Shown here one piece after another: positions 25,428-37,460 of a stretch of DNA of 64,000 bases (position 1 is the first letter of the stretch; each line of letters opens with the position of its first letter). Source of the DNA: Gordionus sp. m RMFG-2023 (taxonomy: Eukaryota; Nematomorpha; Gordioida; Chordodea; Parachordodidae); contig NC_088776.1 in NCBI RefSeq assembly GCF_954871325.1, forward strand, positions 24,724,508 through 24,788,507. The letters are read 5' to 3'. Position numbers and translations under genes: made by a program. The notes under the pieces are model-generated. The model did no database searches, had not been told where the DNA came from, and was given only the letters and a program-made list of their open reading frames with translations.

Positions 25428-26171
25428 GGGTGTATCGATACCACTTTTTGGAGGCCGATCCGATATTCCCGATATTTAATTTATATCGGTCGATTACCGA
25501 TCCGATATCATATCTAATTTTGTATTCTGTAAAGATACCAATGGTTTTAATTTTTAATATACTTTTTATTAGTATAACATCTATAATTTAACTATACCAT
25601 AACTTATGTCATTTAAATATATTATAATGATCAGTTATAGTTTATATTCAATTCATTTGCAATTCTAAAAGTATATAAAATATTTTTATTGTTAAATCAC
25701 TTTTATATAATAAGTAATACATTAATCAATATACATAATAAGTAATAAACAAATTTATATGAAATTTTAAATAAATATTTAAAATAATATTTAACATAAT
25801 GTATATTTTCAATTTATCAGAGGTCAGCTTGCGGCGATAATAACTGTCAATATCACCAGTTTCACTAAAAACAGATTCTGAAGAGAATCTCGCTCACTTT
25901 TATAAACAGAATGCGCAAAAAAAATAACAATATGTCAGAATGTTTATTAATTAATTATTAATATTAAAAAAAATATACATAAAAATGGGTTTCGATTTTA
26001 TTTATAAAAATAAATGATTTTAGATATAACTTTTTTTAAATATTTTATAACATTTTATTTTTGTTAATAAAGCTATTTTATATCGGATCAAATTTTATAA
26101 TATTGGCCGATAACCGATATTTTAAAATGGGTAAAATCGGCCCGATCCGATAGTAAATATCGGCACATCAC
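25428..26171. mobile_element. MITE-like repeat with GATCCGATA/CCGATATT termini
   Basis: The left end GTGTATCGATACC with GGCCGATCCGATATTCCC inside, and the inverted right end GTGCCGATATTTACTATCGG, are loosely inverted. Related ends occur near 52640-52960 and 58200-58260, so this is a dispersed family. Non-coding. Its right 119 bp are also present at 28686-28805. Confidence 0.5.
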
Positions 26172-26916
26172 TAATATATTTTATATATAATTATTTTAGC
26201 AAGTTCTTATTAGAGGAAATATTTAAGCTACAATTGATATATAACATTAGATAATTTTAAAAGGCTCTTAATAAAATAATTATAATAAGGTAGAATTTAA
26301 CATTATTAGTTACTTTTATTTATTTATGATATAAATAAAATTACATTACAGTATTTATTTACAAAATTTAATCAATTTAAAATGCATTAATGAAAATTGT
26401 TATTATAATATAATGTTGTACATTATTTTCATATTTTTTATATATAATTAATGATTTTGTAATAAATATTTAAAAAAAATAATAGAAAATAAACTAATTT
26501 AAAAAATACTTAAATATCACAACCAAGTAATGATAAATACTTATTAAAGATAATGAATAAAATAAATTAGTATATTTTTTTAGAGATGCCATTTAGCCAT
26601 ATACTCCGAATATAAATATTTAAAAACAACATAGAAAATAACCTGCAAATTTAATAATACTATTTCTTTTATTTTTTAAAAATTATATATATTTAAAATA
26701 ACATGTAAACTATTTGTAAAATAAAATTTATTTAAAAACTATATTAAATTAAATAATAATTAAACATTTAATTAGGTATGATCAATGGGGCTTATAGACC
26801 CATGTATGGATATGCAATTAGAACGGCAGATTTCAGTTGATATTCTCTGTCGAAGGTAGAAGCCTTCTTTTGGGTCATCTGTGATTAAGCGTAACCTTTG
26901 CCCTATTGTTTTGAAT
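26053..26916. repeat. Direct repeat copy 1 (LINE 3' end plus part of the MITE)
   Basis: It matches 28686-29563 almost base for base, apart from a 12-14-bp indel near 26400/29035 and scattered substitutions. It includes the last 50 or so codons of the LINE frame, the 3' UTR, and the right 119 bp of the neighbouring MITE. Confidence 0.85.
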
Positions 26917-29900
26917 AATTTTAGGGCTTGGGGTCCAAATTATCCACAGGTATCTGAGACTACCGGAACAAACAAAACATTATTAAGGTTGCTATATTTG
27001 TTTGTTTTTGTGTTTTCGGCTTTCGTGATAGAATTGGAAGAAAAAGATCTGGCAAAACGATCCACGCAAGTATAATCCCAGGCGAGAGGTAGACCTTGGT
27101 TCCAAGGGACTAGCGTCATCGGTTTGATTGACGGGGCTGAGGCCGAATGGTTCCAGGGTGGAGGGAATATTTGAGGATTTTAAGGTTCTGTTGATGATTG
27201 AATTGATAGCATGGTGTCTGGGTAATCTGTCTTTTGAGAAACGACAGTGAAGGGGGTGGTGTCCAAGACTATCAATGTGGGTTTCACATAAGACGCATGA
27301 TGTAGATGTTACGATTTCACATCCTAAGCGAAGGCCTATGGCTATGAGTTCTTCGTTGGTAAATAGCAAGTCTAGATTAGAACTAGGTACAGTTTCTAAC
27401 CATTCATATCCTAGATGGTATATGGATGAAGTTGGAATTATTGGATCTGGCAGAGGGGTCATATTATTGTCATTATGTATAATTGGGTTAGGGTTTAGGT
27501 GGAGAAAGAGCGATGGAGATTTTCTTTGAACAGCATTGAAGTGTAAGTAATCAACGCAATGCTGTATCAATGGAAAGTTCCAGTCTTTTTGCTGTGTGTG
27601 TCAAAATTTAGCCACTGAGGATAGAAAAGCTGAAATGCTTAGGTATATGGGGGATTGTATGCCTATACAGCCTAGCTTTGGTGGAAGAGCGGCTTGCATC
27701 CAGGAGGATGATGAAAATTTGATATTTTATATGGATTCGAGAGTATTTTTTAAGTGGACTTCGAGGTCCAATAATACCTCAGGGGATGTGAAAATTGTAG
27801 ATGAACGAAAGGCATGTAAAATTTTTGGAATGAATAAAAATATTTTCAGTAAATAGAAAGCCTGGTGAGCAGGTAAATATTTTAGAATATTTTTCATTCT
27901 ATTAAATTTAGCAAGGAATTCATCTCTAAAATGAAATATAGCTTTTTCCCCTCCAATAGGTGAACCTAAATGGGTAAAGTTGGCTTTGTCCACTAAAATA
28001 AAATTTTCGGGTGGGCAGTCCGATTTAGAAGGGGAATATAATTCACACTTATGAGGGTTTAGTGAAAGTCCTGTAATAGGAGCTAAGTGATTTATAATTG
28101 ATGGAATTTTTATGATTTCGTTATAAGGGCCTGCTAATAATTTAAGATCACAATTGGAAGAGATCTCTTTTATAATTGATTAGATGCCTTGGCAGAATAA
28201 TGCCGGACCTAAAGGTCCTTGTTGGATGCCCTGTTTATAGAGAATAATAGAATCATTAAATTTTAAAAAGGTGGGTTGGTTGTAACATGCATTTGTATAA
28301 TCTGGGAAAGTTTCACAAAAGGAGGGTATAAAATGTTCCCTTTTAAGTGAGTTGAAGGCATTATGTAGGTCGATTTTGAGAATGCATTGATCATGTGTAT
28401 TATGGAGGATGACACGTGTCGAGTGGGATGGAGCCTCACATCCTCCAGGAACATTAAAACTAAGCTGGTTTGGTTGTAGTAGATTGGATAGGTTAGATAT
28501 AATACGGGAGCAAATTATTTTGGAGATGATTCGCCAGAAGAGTGACCCTATTGCAATAGGCCTGATGTCCCAATTAGTTTTATTTAAGGATATTAAGCGG
28601 GTTCCAAAAATGATGTGCTGAATGAGATTAGGTGTATTATTATGAAAGATATGATTAAGCAATATGGTGAATTGAGTAAGTATGTTTTTATTTTTGTTAA
28701 TAAAGCTATTTTATATCGGATCAAATTTTATAATATTGGCCGATAACCGATATTTTAAAATGGGTAAAATCGGCCCGATCCGATAGTAAATATCGGCACA
28801 TCACTAATATATTTTATATATAATTATTTTAGCAAGTTCTTATTAGAGGAAATATTTAAGCTACAATTGATATATAACATTAGATAATTTTAAAAGGCTC
28901 TTAATAAAATAACTATAATAAGGTAGAATTTAACATTATTAGTTACTTATATTTATTTATGATATAAATAAAATTACATTACAGTATTTATTTACAAAAT
29001 TTAATCAATTTAAAATGCATTAAAGAAAATTGTTATGTATTTAATAATTATAATATAATGTTGTACATTATTTTCATATTTTTTATATATAATTAATGAT
29101 TTTGTAAGAAATATTTAAAAAAAATATTAGAAAATAAACTAATTTAAAAAATACTTAAATATCACAACCAAGTAATGATAAATACTTATTAAAGATAATG
29201 AATAAAATAAAACTAGTATATTTTTTTTAGAGATGCCATTTAGCCATATACTCCGAATATAAATATTTAAAAACAACATAGAAAATAACCTGCAAATTTA
29301 ATAATAGTATTTCTTTTATTTTTTAAAAATTATATATATTTAAAATAACATGTAAACTATTTGTAAAATAAAATTTATTTAAAAACTATATTAAATTATA
29401 TAATAATTAAACATTTAATTAGGTATGATCAATGGGGCTTATAGACCCATGTATGGATATGCAATTAGAACGGCAGATTTCAGTTGATATTCTCTGTCGA
29501 AGGTAGAAGCTTTCTTTTGGGTCATCTGTGATTAAGCGTAACCTTTGCCCTATTGTTTTGAATTTGTTGGTTTAATTATATCTTGGAGATAATTGGCTCG
29601 AAAGCCATCGATGCCTCATGAAGAATCTTTTTTGAATATTGCTTCCAATATTTCCATCTTGGTTAGTGGAATGAGATTATAGATAGTAGAAGGATGATTT
29701 GTGAAAAATCTTGAGGATGTTTAGATTGCATGGCCATGAGAGTTATATCATTATTGCGGGCCATAGAATCACTTGAACAGGCTATGTTGATAGCTGAATT
29801 TACATTGCATAGGTTTATTTTATTTTCAATAAGCTTGGCCTTTTTTTATCTGTCAAAAGCTTATTGAAAGAATGTGGAGGATAAATCATTTAATTTAATT
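26172..29900 (-). pseudogene. RLE-type (R2-like) non-LTR retrotransposon, interrupted by a copy of its own 3' end
   Basis: On the minus strand coding pieces run from about 29900 (KIFKKDSS-x-GIDGFRANYL near 29600) through RT at 28662-28180 (DIRPIAIGSLFWRIISKIIC, LKIDLHNAFNSLKREHF, GIQQGPLGPALF), a thumb region (NFTHLGSPIGG) and a C-terminus with CVLCETHIDSLGHHPLHC, RHHAINSIINRTLK, then, in a shifted frame, LVPWNQGLPLAWDYTCVD. A Cys-Cys-His-Cys knuckle followed by a PD-D-like block is the arrangement of LINEs with a restriction-like endonuclease. The frame ends near 26767 and a 3' UTR follows. The YxDD segment is missing where expected (about 28140), there are several stops and frameshifts, and 28686-29563 is an insertion. 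Dead. Confidence 0.7.
28686..29563 (-). mobile_element. 5'-truncated LINE copy inserted in the same LINE (direct repeat copy 2)
   Basis: This segment duplicates 26053-26916. Removing it brings the flanking LINE sequence together in frame (IIKPTN then ILTQFTILL), so it is an insertion, in the same orientation as its host. On the minus strand its end is A-rich (TTAACAAAAATAAAAA). It carries 119 bp of the MITE flanking copy 1, which looks like 3' transduction. No target-site duplication beyond one or two A residues is evident. Confidence 0.7.
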
Positions 29901-30708
29901 TTTTTTCTAATTTGCAAATTTTCAACTCCCATTATACTACTCTCCCTTCCCTGTTTAAGCAATTAATTGGCAAAAACTAATATTAAAATCCCTGGCCTGG
30001 TTATTATAATTAATTCATTAATAAATATTTTATTAATTATTGTAAATATTCATTCTTATATGTGTATGCTATATTCTTCACAAATAAATAATAAAAACTG
30101 TATTTTATAAACTATTCTAATTTAATTGGTAATGATAATTTAAAAGTATCTTATATTTAAGATACTCTAATTTAGTAAAAGATACAAGTATCTTTTATCT
30201 TTTTGATATTATGAAAAAGATTAATATCTGTATCTAAGATTCATTTTTTTATAAAGAATCTGTATCTGTATATAGATTTTTTCTGGAGGACCTGCCCAAC
30301 TCATTGTGGGAAAAAATGGATATCTTTTTTATCACTTTTGTAATTCTTTACTTTCATAATTTTTTTATCATCTATATCACAAATATTTTGCTTTTTTATG
30401 TTAATTTCATACTGTATTAAATAGATAAATATTTTGTTTTAAAAAATATTACCTTTAGCTTACCAAATGTTTTGTATTGTTGTGCTATCATTATTTATAT
30501 TTACTAGTACATATTAATATTTATGCATAATAAATGATAAAAAATGATATTTTGAATACTAGTTCAGAAATTTCAATTTAAAAAGCATAATATATTAAAA
30601 GTAAACCGGTCATGGAGATTTGGGGTGTGAACCCCCATCCCATAAAATTTTTTAGTTGAGCCCCCCCCCCCGAATTGTAAAGTTAAATGACGTCTTTGAG
30701 TAAAGTTC

Positions 30709-30955
30709 AGCACCAACAAATTATATATATTATTATAAATAGAATAGTATTTGCAAACACAATATTTATTCGTCTATATAACTCATACAAATAAATGGCC
30801 GGATTATCACATCGTAACCGATAATATGGGTGTAGGTAGTTAATCTCGCTCAATATTATATTAAATCACTATAACCATATTTAAATGACGAATTTAATAA
30901 TTCATAATGTATACATAGTATATAACATTATATTTCTACATGACTATATTTCCCC
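30709..30955. repeat. Direct repeat, left copy of a pair flanking about 1.5 kb
   Basis: The sequence from TTATAAATAGAATAG through AATATTTATTCGTC and GATAATATGGGTGTAGG recurs, at perhaps 75-80% by eye, at 32462-32607 and continues beyond the hAT insertion at 37958-38022. The pair may be terminal repeats of a non-coding retroelement of the LTR kind, or ordinary duplicates. No coding region and no diagnostic primer site were seen, so it is left unclassified. Confidence 0.4.
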
Positions 30956-31249
30956 TTCATTAATTGAAAGGAAACCTACAAATCCTAGAGGCATCCAAGA
31001 CATAAAATTACTCCTATAAAATCATTGTCTTTGGTCTCCATTTATCTTTACCGTGTCCTTTTTTAAATTCACTCTTCTCCCTCTTATTAAAATTTTGATC
31101 TCTCAAAAAAGCATCAATATTAGGTGCTCTTGATCTCGCCTAGAGTATCATTTTTAGAGTATCGATATTGTTTCCCTAGTTAATTGATCTTCCACTGAAG
31201 CATCACTATCGAAAGATATCCCACCATTTATTCTTATCGATTCTATTTT

Positions 31250-31400
31250 ATGCTTGATCTCACACCGGAGTATCGTTATCGATACCACTGTATGCTTGAG
31301 CTCCCACCGGAGTATCTTTATTCAAATCATTGTATGCTTGATCTCTCACCGGAATATCAATCTCGAAGATCTCACACCGGAATATGGTTATCGAGTTCAT
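31250..31400. repeat. Degenerate minisatellite with CACCGGAGTATC units
   Basis: Three to four imperfect units of about 40-55 bp contain CTTGATCTCACACCGGAGTA followed by TATCGA-type sequence. A looser pair built on GCTGGCCAAGAGATC lies at 31445-31590. Non-coding. Confidence 0.55.
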
Positions 31401-32461
31401 TGTAAATTAGTTGACATTGTGCTTGAACGGCCCACGAGGTACTATCTAGAGCTGGACAAGGGATCGCTAGCATCCTAGAATCACAAGGTCACTTTTATCC
31501 GCGCTGGCCAAGAGATCCCTATCATCCTTGGATGGCTCATTAGATCATTATTAACTTAGAGCTGGCCAAGAGATCGCTATCACCCTTAGATGCCCGCCCC
31601 TACTTTGTACAAGAAATAATCATTAGTCTTTTCCCAATTTCTGCTATAACCTAGCTCCCGGATGCCCCATTAGTTTGTGCATAGGTCACGTGATTTGAAA
31701 GACCAACGTCCTTATATCTCTATGTCTAAATTAACCAGGTTTCTTTATCAGTATCCATTTTCCTAATGTCCAAATAAGCTAGGTTCTTTTGTCATATAAA
31801 TGTCATTATATCACTAGTATCCATGTTTTCATAATATTATTTCCCATAATATTCCAGTTACTGTGTCATCAATTATCCAAAATTAATTTCATATCATCAT
31901 CACAATTATTCATAACATGAAATTACTCCCCAAATTTAAACAAATCATTTAATGATCATAATTTTATTACTCTCATTTTAATAATTGTATTGTGTTCATT
32001 CTTCTGCAATTTCATTTAATATAAGCAGCATTAACATCATCATTTACAACAAAAATAACTTGTTTTATTATTTTCTTTCTTTTGAAAATTCATTCATCAA
32101 CCAATTTTTCTTTATCAGCAATTATAATAATTGATTCTATTCAGAACCATTAATATATTTTCCAAATTAAGTTTATTATCAACATAAATTTATTATATTT
32201 TGCAAATTATCCATAATTTATTCTATTGACTTGATTCTGATTCACAATTTTATCTTTATCAATATTAATTTCATGAAATATCCAATACATTCATACTCAA
32301 ACAAGTATCACATTTACAAAATAGTTCATACATACCCTGATATTTCCCAATCATCCCCCATATTTATTTTCATAAAACAATCAATAGATTTATATAACAG
32401 TCTCGTCTTTGTCAATTTAATAAATCAGATTCCATTCATACTTACATTTACACCCATAACT

Positions 32462-32607
32462 GCGCCAATATTATAAATAGAATAATTGTATGCACACAAT
32501 ATTTATTCATCCATATAACACATACGAATAATAGGTAGGGTCTGATATCACATTATAATAGATGATATGGGTGTTAGGTAGTTAACCTCACCAATATATA
32601 TATATAT
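32462..32607. repeat. Direct repeat, right copy, split by a hAT insertion
   Basis: It matches 30709-30955. The match resumes at 37958-38022 (AATAATTCATAATGTAT), showing that the hAT element 32608-37949 landed inside this copy. Confidence 0.5.
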
Positions 32608-33126
32608 CAGAGACCTGCAGGCCCGGCCCTATACCCGGCCCGGCCCGGCCCGGCCGTATTTTAAATTTTTTAAATATACCCGGGCCGGGCCTGGCCTAAG
32701 AAAATTTTTTTTAAATATATCCGGGCCGGGCCTAAAAAATTTTTTTAAAAATATATCCGGGCCGGGCCTAAGATTGTTAAACCCGGGCCGGGCCTTAATA
32801 TTTTTTATAAAAATTTTTACATTATGAGTTAATGGTTATAAGATTATATTATATTATAGTTATGATTAATATAATATTGGGTGATGGTTAACACACCTAA
32901 CACCCACAGATCGATCTAATTATTAATTTCCTGCAAATTTATACAAAGTATTAATATATTTTTTTGCAATTCATATCTAAATTTTTACAACATATTTTAC
33001 CAAAACAATCAAATAAAGGAATATCTTAAATAAGCCCCAATATTCAAGTATTAATAATATATATTTTTTATAATTCATATCTAAATTTTTTGAATATTTA
33101 CCAAAACAATCAAATAAAGGAATATC

Positions 33127-33414
33127 ATGGCACAAAATACTAATGATATAATTAATAAAATTAAAAATAATATTTATTCTTTTAGAAATACAAATAATAA
33201 TTTAAAATCTGAAATATGGGCTAAATTTAACATCATCATAGATGAATATAAAAAAAACATTGGCTACGTACAATGTAAGAATTGTTCAAGTATATTATCT
33301 TATAATTATAAACATGGTACATCACATCTAAAAAGACATAAATGTGATGGTAAATCCATGAAAATTAATAATTTTTTTTTACACCTGAAAAACCAACCTA
33401 TAAATGTAATATAA
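33127..33414 (+). CDS. BED zinc-finger protein, N-terminus of a hAT transposase
   Basis: A 95-codon open frame with a BED finger: W-A-K-F at about residues 31-34, then YVQCKNCSSILSYNYKHGTS and LKRHKC, giving C-x2-C...H-x4-C-type ligands. In hAT transposases this N-terminal finger binds the terminal repeats. The catalytic and dimerisation domains are absent downstream, where a Mutator-like element lies instead. The ATG at 33127 follows a stop-rich leader and is the natural start. Whether this short protein is made is unknown. Confidence 0.6.
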   Translation: MAQNTNDIINKIKNNIYSFRNTNNNLKSEIWAKFNIIIDEYKKNIGYVQCKNCSSILSYNYKHGTSHLKRHKCDGKSMKINNFFLHLKNQPINVI

Positions 33415-33931
33415 AATATTTAAAAATTATAAAATAAATTATATTAATATTGTGCAATTAGATTATATTTTCAAAATACTATTTATTATACATGCATTTT
33501 TTTAAATAGCGATTTATTTTTATTTTATAAATTAAATAGTAAATTAAATAGTAAATTAAATAGTAAATTAAATACAATATATTATATTCTCAAAATATTT
33601 TCCATTTTTATAAATTAAATATTAGTTTTATTTTTTTTAAATGCAATATAAAATATAGTATATTCAAAATATTATTACCATTTTTATGAATATTAGTTTT
33701 ATTTTTATAAATGCAAAAAATATTCAAAATATCCATTTTTATAAATAACAGTTTTATAATTTTTATAAATTCAATATAATATTCTCAAAATATTAGCTTT
33801 TTTCATGTATTTTTTAAATAATAAGCGATAATACTCGCTGAAAAATATGGTAAAATACCTCATGGGTGAATTTTTGTACATACCAGGTCGAATATAATTT
33901 TAAAAAATTCCAAGCCGGTGTAATGTTTTAA

Positions 33932-34341
33932 AAATACTCCATTTTTTTATATACTCCAATATTTAGTGATATTGACGTTTATGACTGACGTACATATATT
34001 AAATATTACATTTTTAGTGATATTGACGTTTATGACTGACATATAAATATTAAATATAATAAATTTAGTCAATTGGCATTTATAACTGACGTATGAATAA
34101 TAAATATTACCTATGATATTTAAGGCAATTAAAAATACTCCGTTTTTTTATATACTCCTATATTTAGTGATATTGACGTTTATGACTGACGTGCATATAT
34201 TAAATATTACATTTTTAGTGATATTGACGTTTATGACTGACATATAAATATTAAATATAATAAATTTAGTGAATTGGCATTTATAACTGACGTATGAATA
34301 ATAAATATTATTTTTTCTATGTCCTATGATATTTAAGGCAA
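33932..34341. repeat. About 190-bp tandem duplication in the MULE terminal region
   Basis: Two successive units each start with AAAATACTCC(A/G)TTTTTTTAT, contain TTTAGTGATATTGACGTTTA twice and end near TATGATATTTAAGGCAATT. The repeat copies part of the terminal inverted repeat inwards. Confidence 0.7.
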
Positions 34342-34627
34342 TTTTGCCTTATTCTCTTTAGAAATTATTAGATTTAATATTAAGTGTTAAAAATTTATAT
34401 ATTTATTTAAGGTTTAATTCGAAAATATCAAAGATTAACATATAAATCTTTTACTATCTATTATCACGTTACTGCTCAAAGTTAGAAACAATTTTCAGAA
34501 TAATTTATTAAAATCCTTTATTTAATTTGTAAATATAAAGATAAAAAAATCAATTAATAATATATGCGATATAAATAATATATGCTAAATGCGATATAAA
34601 TAATATATGCTATATGCGATATAAATA

Positions 34628-34853
34628 TTAATTAAAATTAATTATGCGATCAATATGTTTGCTATGATTTATTAAATAAATATTTACATTAAATTTTTTA
34701 ATATTACTTAATTTTTTAATGGGCATATAGTATGCCCATTTATAAATAGTATGTATTAAAATATTTGTCTGGAGCATAGTTGTCATTGCAACTATCTCCA
34801 CCTCTGTACCATAAACGGCATTTTGAGCCATGCCCGTCCTCTCCGGCGGGGCA
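34628..34853 (-). pseudogene. OTU-like cysteine protease fragment in the MULE element
   Basis: The minus-strand frame reads YGTEVEIVAMTTMLQTNILI, then YKWAYYMP, then VNIYLINHSKHIDRI. This matches the C-terminal half of OTU domains, pattern WGTEVEI-x-A-x-x-LL-x-x-x-I...W-x-x-x-P...IYL-x-N-x-x-HYD, with the catalytic His in the last motif. The N-terminal D-G-N-C part is not visible here; an exon-like stretch at 34888-35030 may precede it. OTU domains are known passengers of some Mutator-like transposons. The assignment rests on motif memory only. Confidence 0.45.
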
Positions 34854-35579
34854 CCTATTAAATTAAAAAATTGATTTTATCAAATCTTAAAAATGTTACC
34901 AAAAGGTCGAATGTCATCAGGCTCTAGCATTTTCGATGCTTTTTCTGGTGTCTTAACTCCATTATCTATTTTGTTTATACAATATAATCCTCTCCAACTA
35001 TCGAATTTAGTATATTCATAACTAGATATTTTCAAAAAGGATTTAATATTAAATATATGAAAATATTACCCTTCATAAGCTTTAGATTTTTAATAGCTGG
35101 TTCTTGAAAATTTTCATCATCATCTAAAAAAAGGAATATTATTTAATAATAAAATCCATTGTATACCTTTTATGGTACTAGAATGAAACTTTTCACTTGA
35201 CCTAGGAACTGTTTAAAGTTATTTAATAAATTTTTAAAAGTATTAACATTTTTTCTGTCCTGATTTAATTGTGTCATCTTGATAAATATATAATTAATTT
35301 TTTTTAAAACTATACCTTTTTTTGTAGCATCTAAAAAATAATATTGAAAAATAAAAAATAACAAAGAAAATATTTAATGAGAATTTGTGTTGTGATGATT
35401 TAATGACACATATTGACGATTAAATTTAAACCCATTCATGTATAATTATATTGCTAGCAGAAATAATTAAAATAACACATTTGTATTTGTGTACATTATG
35501 TATAGATATTGATAATTAATATTAAGATGGGTATTTGCTGTTTTGATAATTGAGTTTGAAATGTTTAACCATGAGTCAT

Positions 35580-35830
35580 TATTGCAAATTATGTAGAAAA
35601 TTATTTGCTGGGGTTGGTAAATTAAGATTAGAGATATTATATTTTTTAAGGATTATAGGAGTATATTTGTTTGAGGGTTTGAAGTATGTGTGATATTTAT
35701 TGTTTCCTTGTTTATAAAAAGTTGATTATTTAAAGTAGCAAAACCAATAAGAGAATTAGTGATTTCATTACATAATTTCATGTTAAGGTCTCCTCCAATG
35801 ATGATAAAGTATTTTTATTGATATCTATAA
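35580..35830 (-). pseudogene. Possible LINE endonuclease fragment
   Basis: On the minus strand the frame reads FIIIGGDLNMKLCNEITNSL, resembling the GGDFN motif of APE-type LINE endonucleases, followed by degenerate sequence. It is short and has no other motif in frame. Confidence 0.3.
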
Positions 35831-35988
35831 AATATAAAAGATTAAATAGGCCTGTTTTCCATTCAAATAAAGATATGGCATTCCATTATTTCTCGGAGAT
35901 GGCATTTTAAAGGCAAATATTTTAAATGTATCTTGAAGAAAAAATATAAAACAATTTAACATCAGCCATTTTCCCGCAGACGATTTTT

Positions 35989-36872
35989 TCATCTGGTACC
36001 AAGCATCATGCACATATTTTTAACACAAAAATATGATTCCGCCTTTACAAGCCATAAAGCGACAATTTGAGATTGTCCATGACTATCTATTACAAGTAGA
36101 ATAAACAGTGGCATACCTAGATTGTTTAATTTGTAGGTAGCATCAATGAATATCACCTCAGGATAATATTTAAGATAATGGAGCATGCTAGCATCTTGAA
36201 AGTAAATGCCCAACAATTCACTATCATTTTCTAGGATTTCCACCACAGCTCCATTATCTTCCCTGAGTTGATTTATTACATCAAGTAATACATTATCAGA
36301 TGGCTTGTTTAATTTGGCTGAAATATTATGAATATCTCTCAGAGTCATCATCTGACCTGAATTAAGAACATATTCTTGTATTTTCACCTTATTAGCTTTA
36401 AAAGTGATAGCTTGCTCCACAATTTGTTTTTTTATAGGAGAAAGCCTTCTTTGTTTAGAGAGCATCTCATATAGTTTTTTATCTTGATTATATAAATCAT
36501 GTTAGTTAAAAATCAAATAAATATGTCTAACCTAGATCATGGTTTTTATGATCTTTTACAAATGTGACAATATCTAAAGAATACACATTTAGTTTATCAC
36601 ACTGAAGAAAGACTGTGAACATAAAAATACATTCCTTGTGAAGACTAGATGAGGATCTTATACCTCTAGACTTATTTTTTCTTCAGTCCATATTTACATA
36701 TATAATAAACTCGATTATATTTATATTGAGCTATAAATGCTTTGCTATAAGGTTCCTTTAATAAGTCTGATTTATTAATAACTATGTTAAAAAAAAATTC
36801 TTTTTCATATATAAATATGGCATCGTTTAATTCATGTATAGAATTAAATTTAGTATTAAGATATAATGACAT
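35989..36872 (-). pseudogene. FAR1/ZSWIM-like N-terminus and MULE transposase core
   Basis: Two minus-strand pieces. 36872-36672 begins MSLYLNTKFNSIHELNDAIF and runs to VYYICKYGLKKK, like the N-terminal FAR1-type domain of ZSWIM1/3 and related MULE proteins. It is followed out of frame by IRSSSSLHKECIFMFTV and KDHKNHDL at about 36650-36535. 36465-35989 begins MLSKQRRLSPIKKQIVEQA and contains LREDNGAVVEILEND, EVIFIDATYKLNNLGMPLF and the strand LLVIDSHGQSQIVALWLV, the MULE RNase-H fold with the first catalytic Asp in FIDATY. A frame break lies near 36670. The later catalytic residues and the SWIM finger are not seen in frame, so the gene is probably dead, although unrecognised introns could explain part of the gaps. 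Confidence 0.6.
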
Positions 36873-36898
36873 AATTAAAATAAATATATAAAACTATA

Positions 36899-37460
36899 GT
36901 GTAAAATATATTAATATGAACCTGTTTTTAAATCTTTAGCTTCTTGAATCAATGATAAATCTTTAGCTTCTTGAATCAATAATAAATCTTTAGCTTCTTG
37001 AATCAATGATAAATCTTTAGCCTTCTTTTATTTTCTAGAATAAAATAAAATTTATAATGTAAAATATATTAATATGAACCTGTTTTTAAATCTTTAGCTT
37101 CTTGAATCAATGATTAGCTTCTTGAATCAATAATAAATCTTTAGCTTCTTTTATTTTCTAAAATAAAATAAAATTTATAATGTAAAATATATTAATATGA
37201 ACCTGTTTTTAAATCTTTAGCTTCTTGAATCAATGATTAGCTTCTTGAATCAATGATAAATCTATTCTTTTATTTTCTAAAATAAAATAAAATTTATAAT
37301 GTAAAATATATTAATATAAACCTGTATTTTTAAATCTTTAGCTTCTTGAATCAATAATAAATCTTTAGCTTCTTGAATCAATGATAAATTTGTAGCTTCT
37401 TTTATTTTCTATAATAAAATAAAATTTATAATGTAAAATATATGAATATGAACCTGTATT
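36899..37460. repeat. Tandem array of CTTTAGCTTCTTGAATCAAT units
   Basis: A higher-order unit of about 120-155 bp, starting TGTAAAATATATTAATATGA, repeats about four and a half times. Inside each unit a 24-27-bp motif, AATCTTTAGCTTCTTGAATC, repeats one to four times. The array lies upstream of the MULE transposase start. Confidence 0.8.

Larger units (their letters stand above)
24679..30299. mobile_element. Decayed BED-finger hAT element carrying later insertions
   Basis: The left end is CAGAGTTGGGAAGTACC. The inverted right end includes GAGTTGGGCAGGTCCTCC. Both are followed inside by degenerate GTATCTGTATC-type subterminal repeats. The flanks AGCATTGT and CTCATTGT share six of eight bases. 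The only transposase part seen is the BED finger at 25119-25310. Most of the interior is a MITE (25428-26171) and a LINE (26172-29900). Because the right end is decayed, these may be two separate elements. Confidence 0.45.

Noticed and set aside
26053-29563. LTR retrotransposon, suggested by 864/878-bp direct repeats flanking an RT
   Set aside because: The RT is of the non-LTR type with a CCHC/RLE-like C-terminus. The repeat includes the end of the coding frame, and one repeat interrupts that frame, so these are not LTRs.
36899-37460. CRISPR array
   Set aside because: The repeats are contiguous and nested in an animal transposon, without unique spacers.
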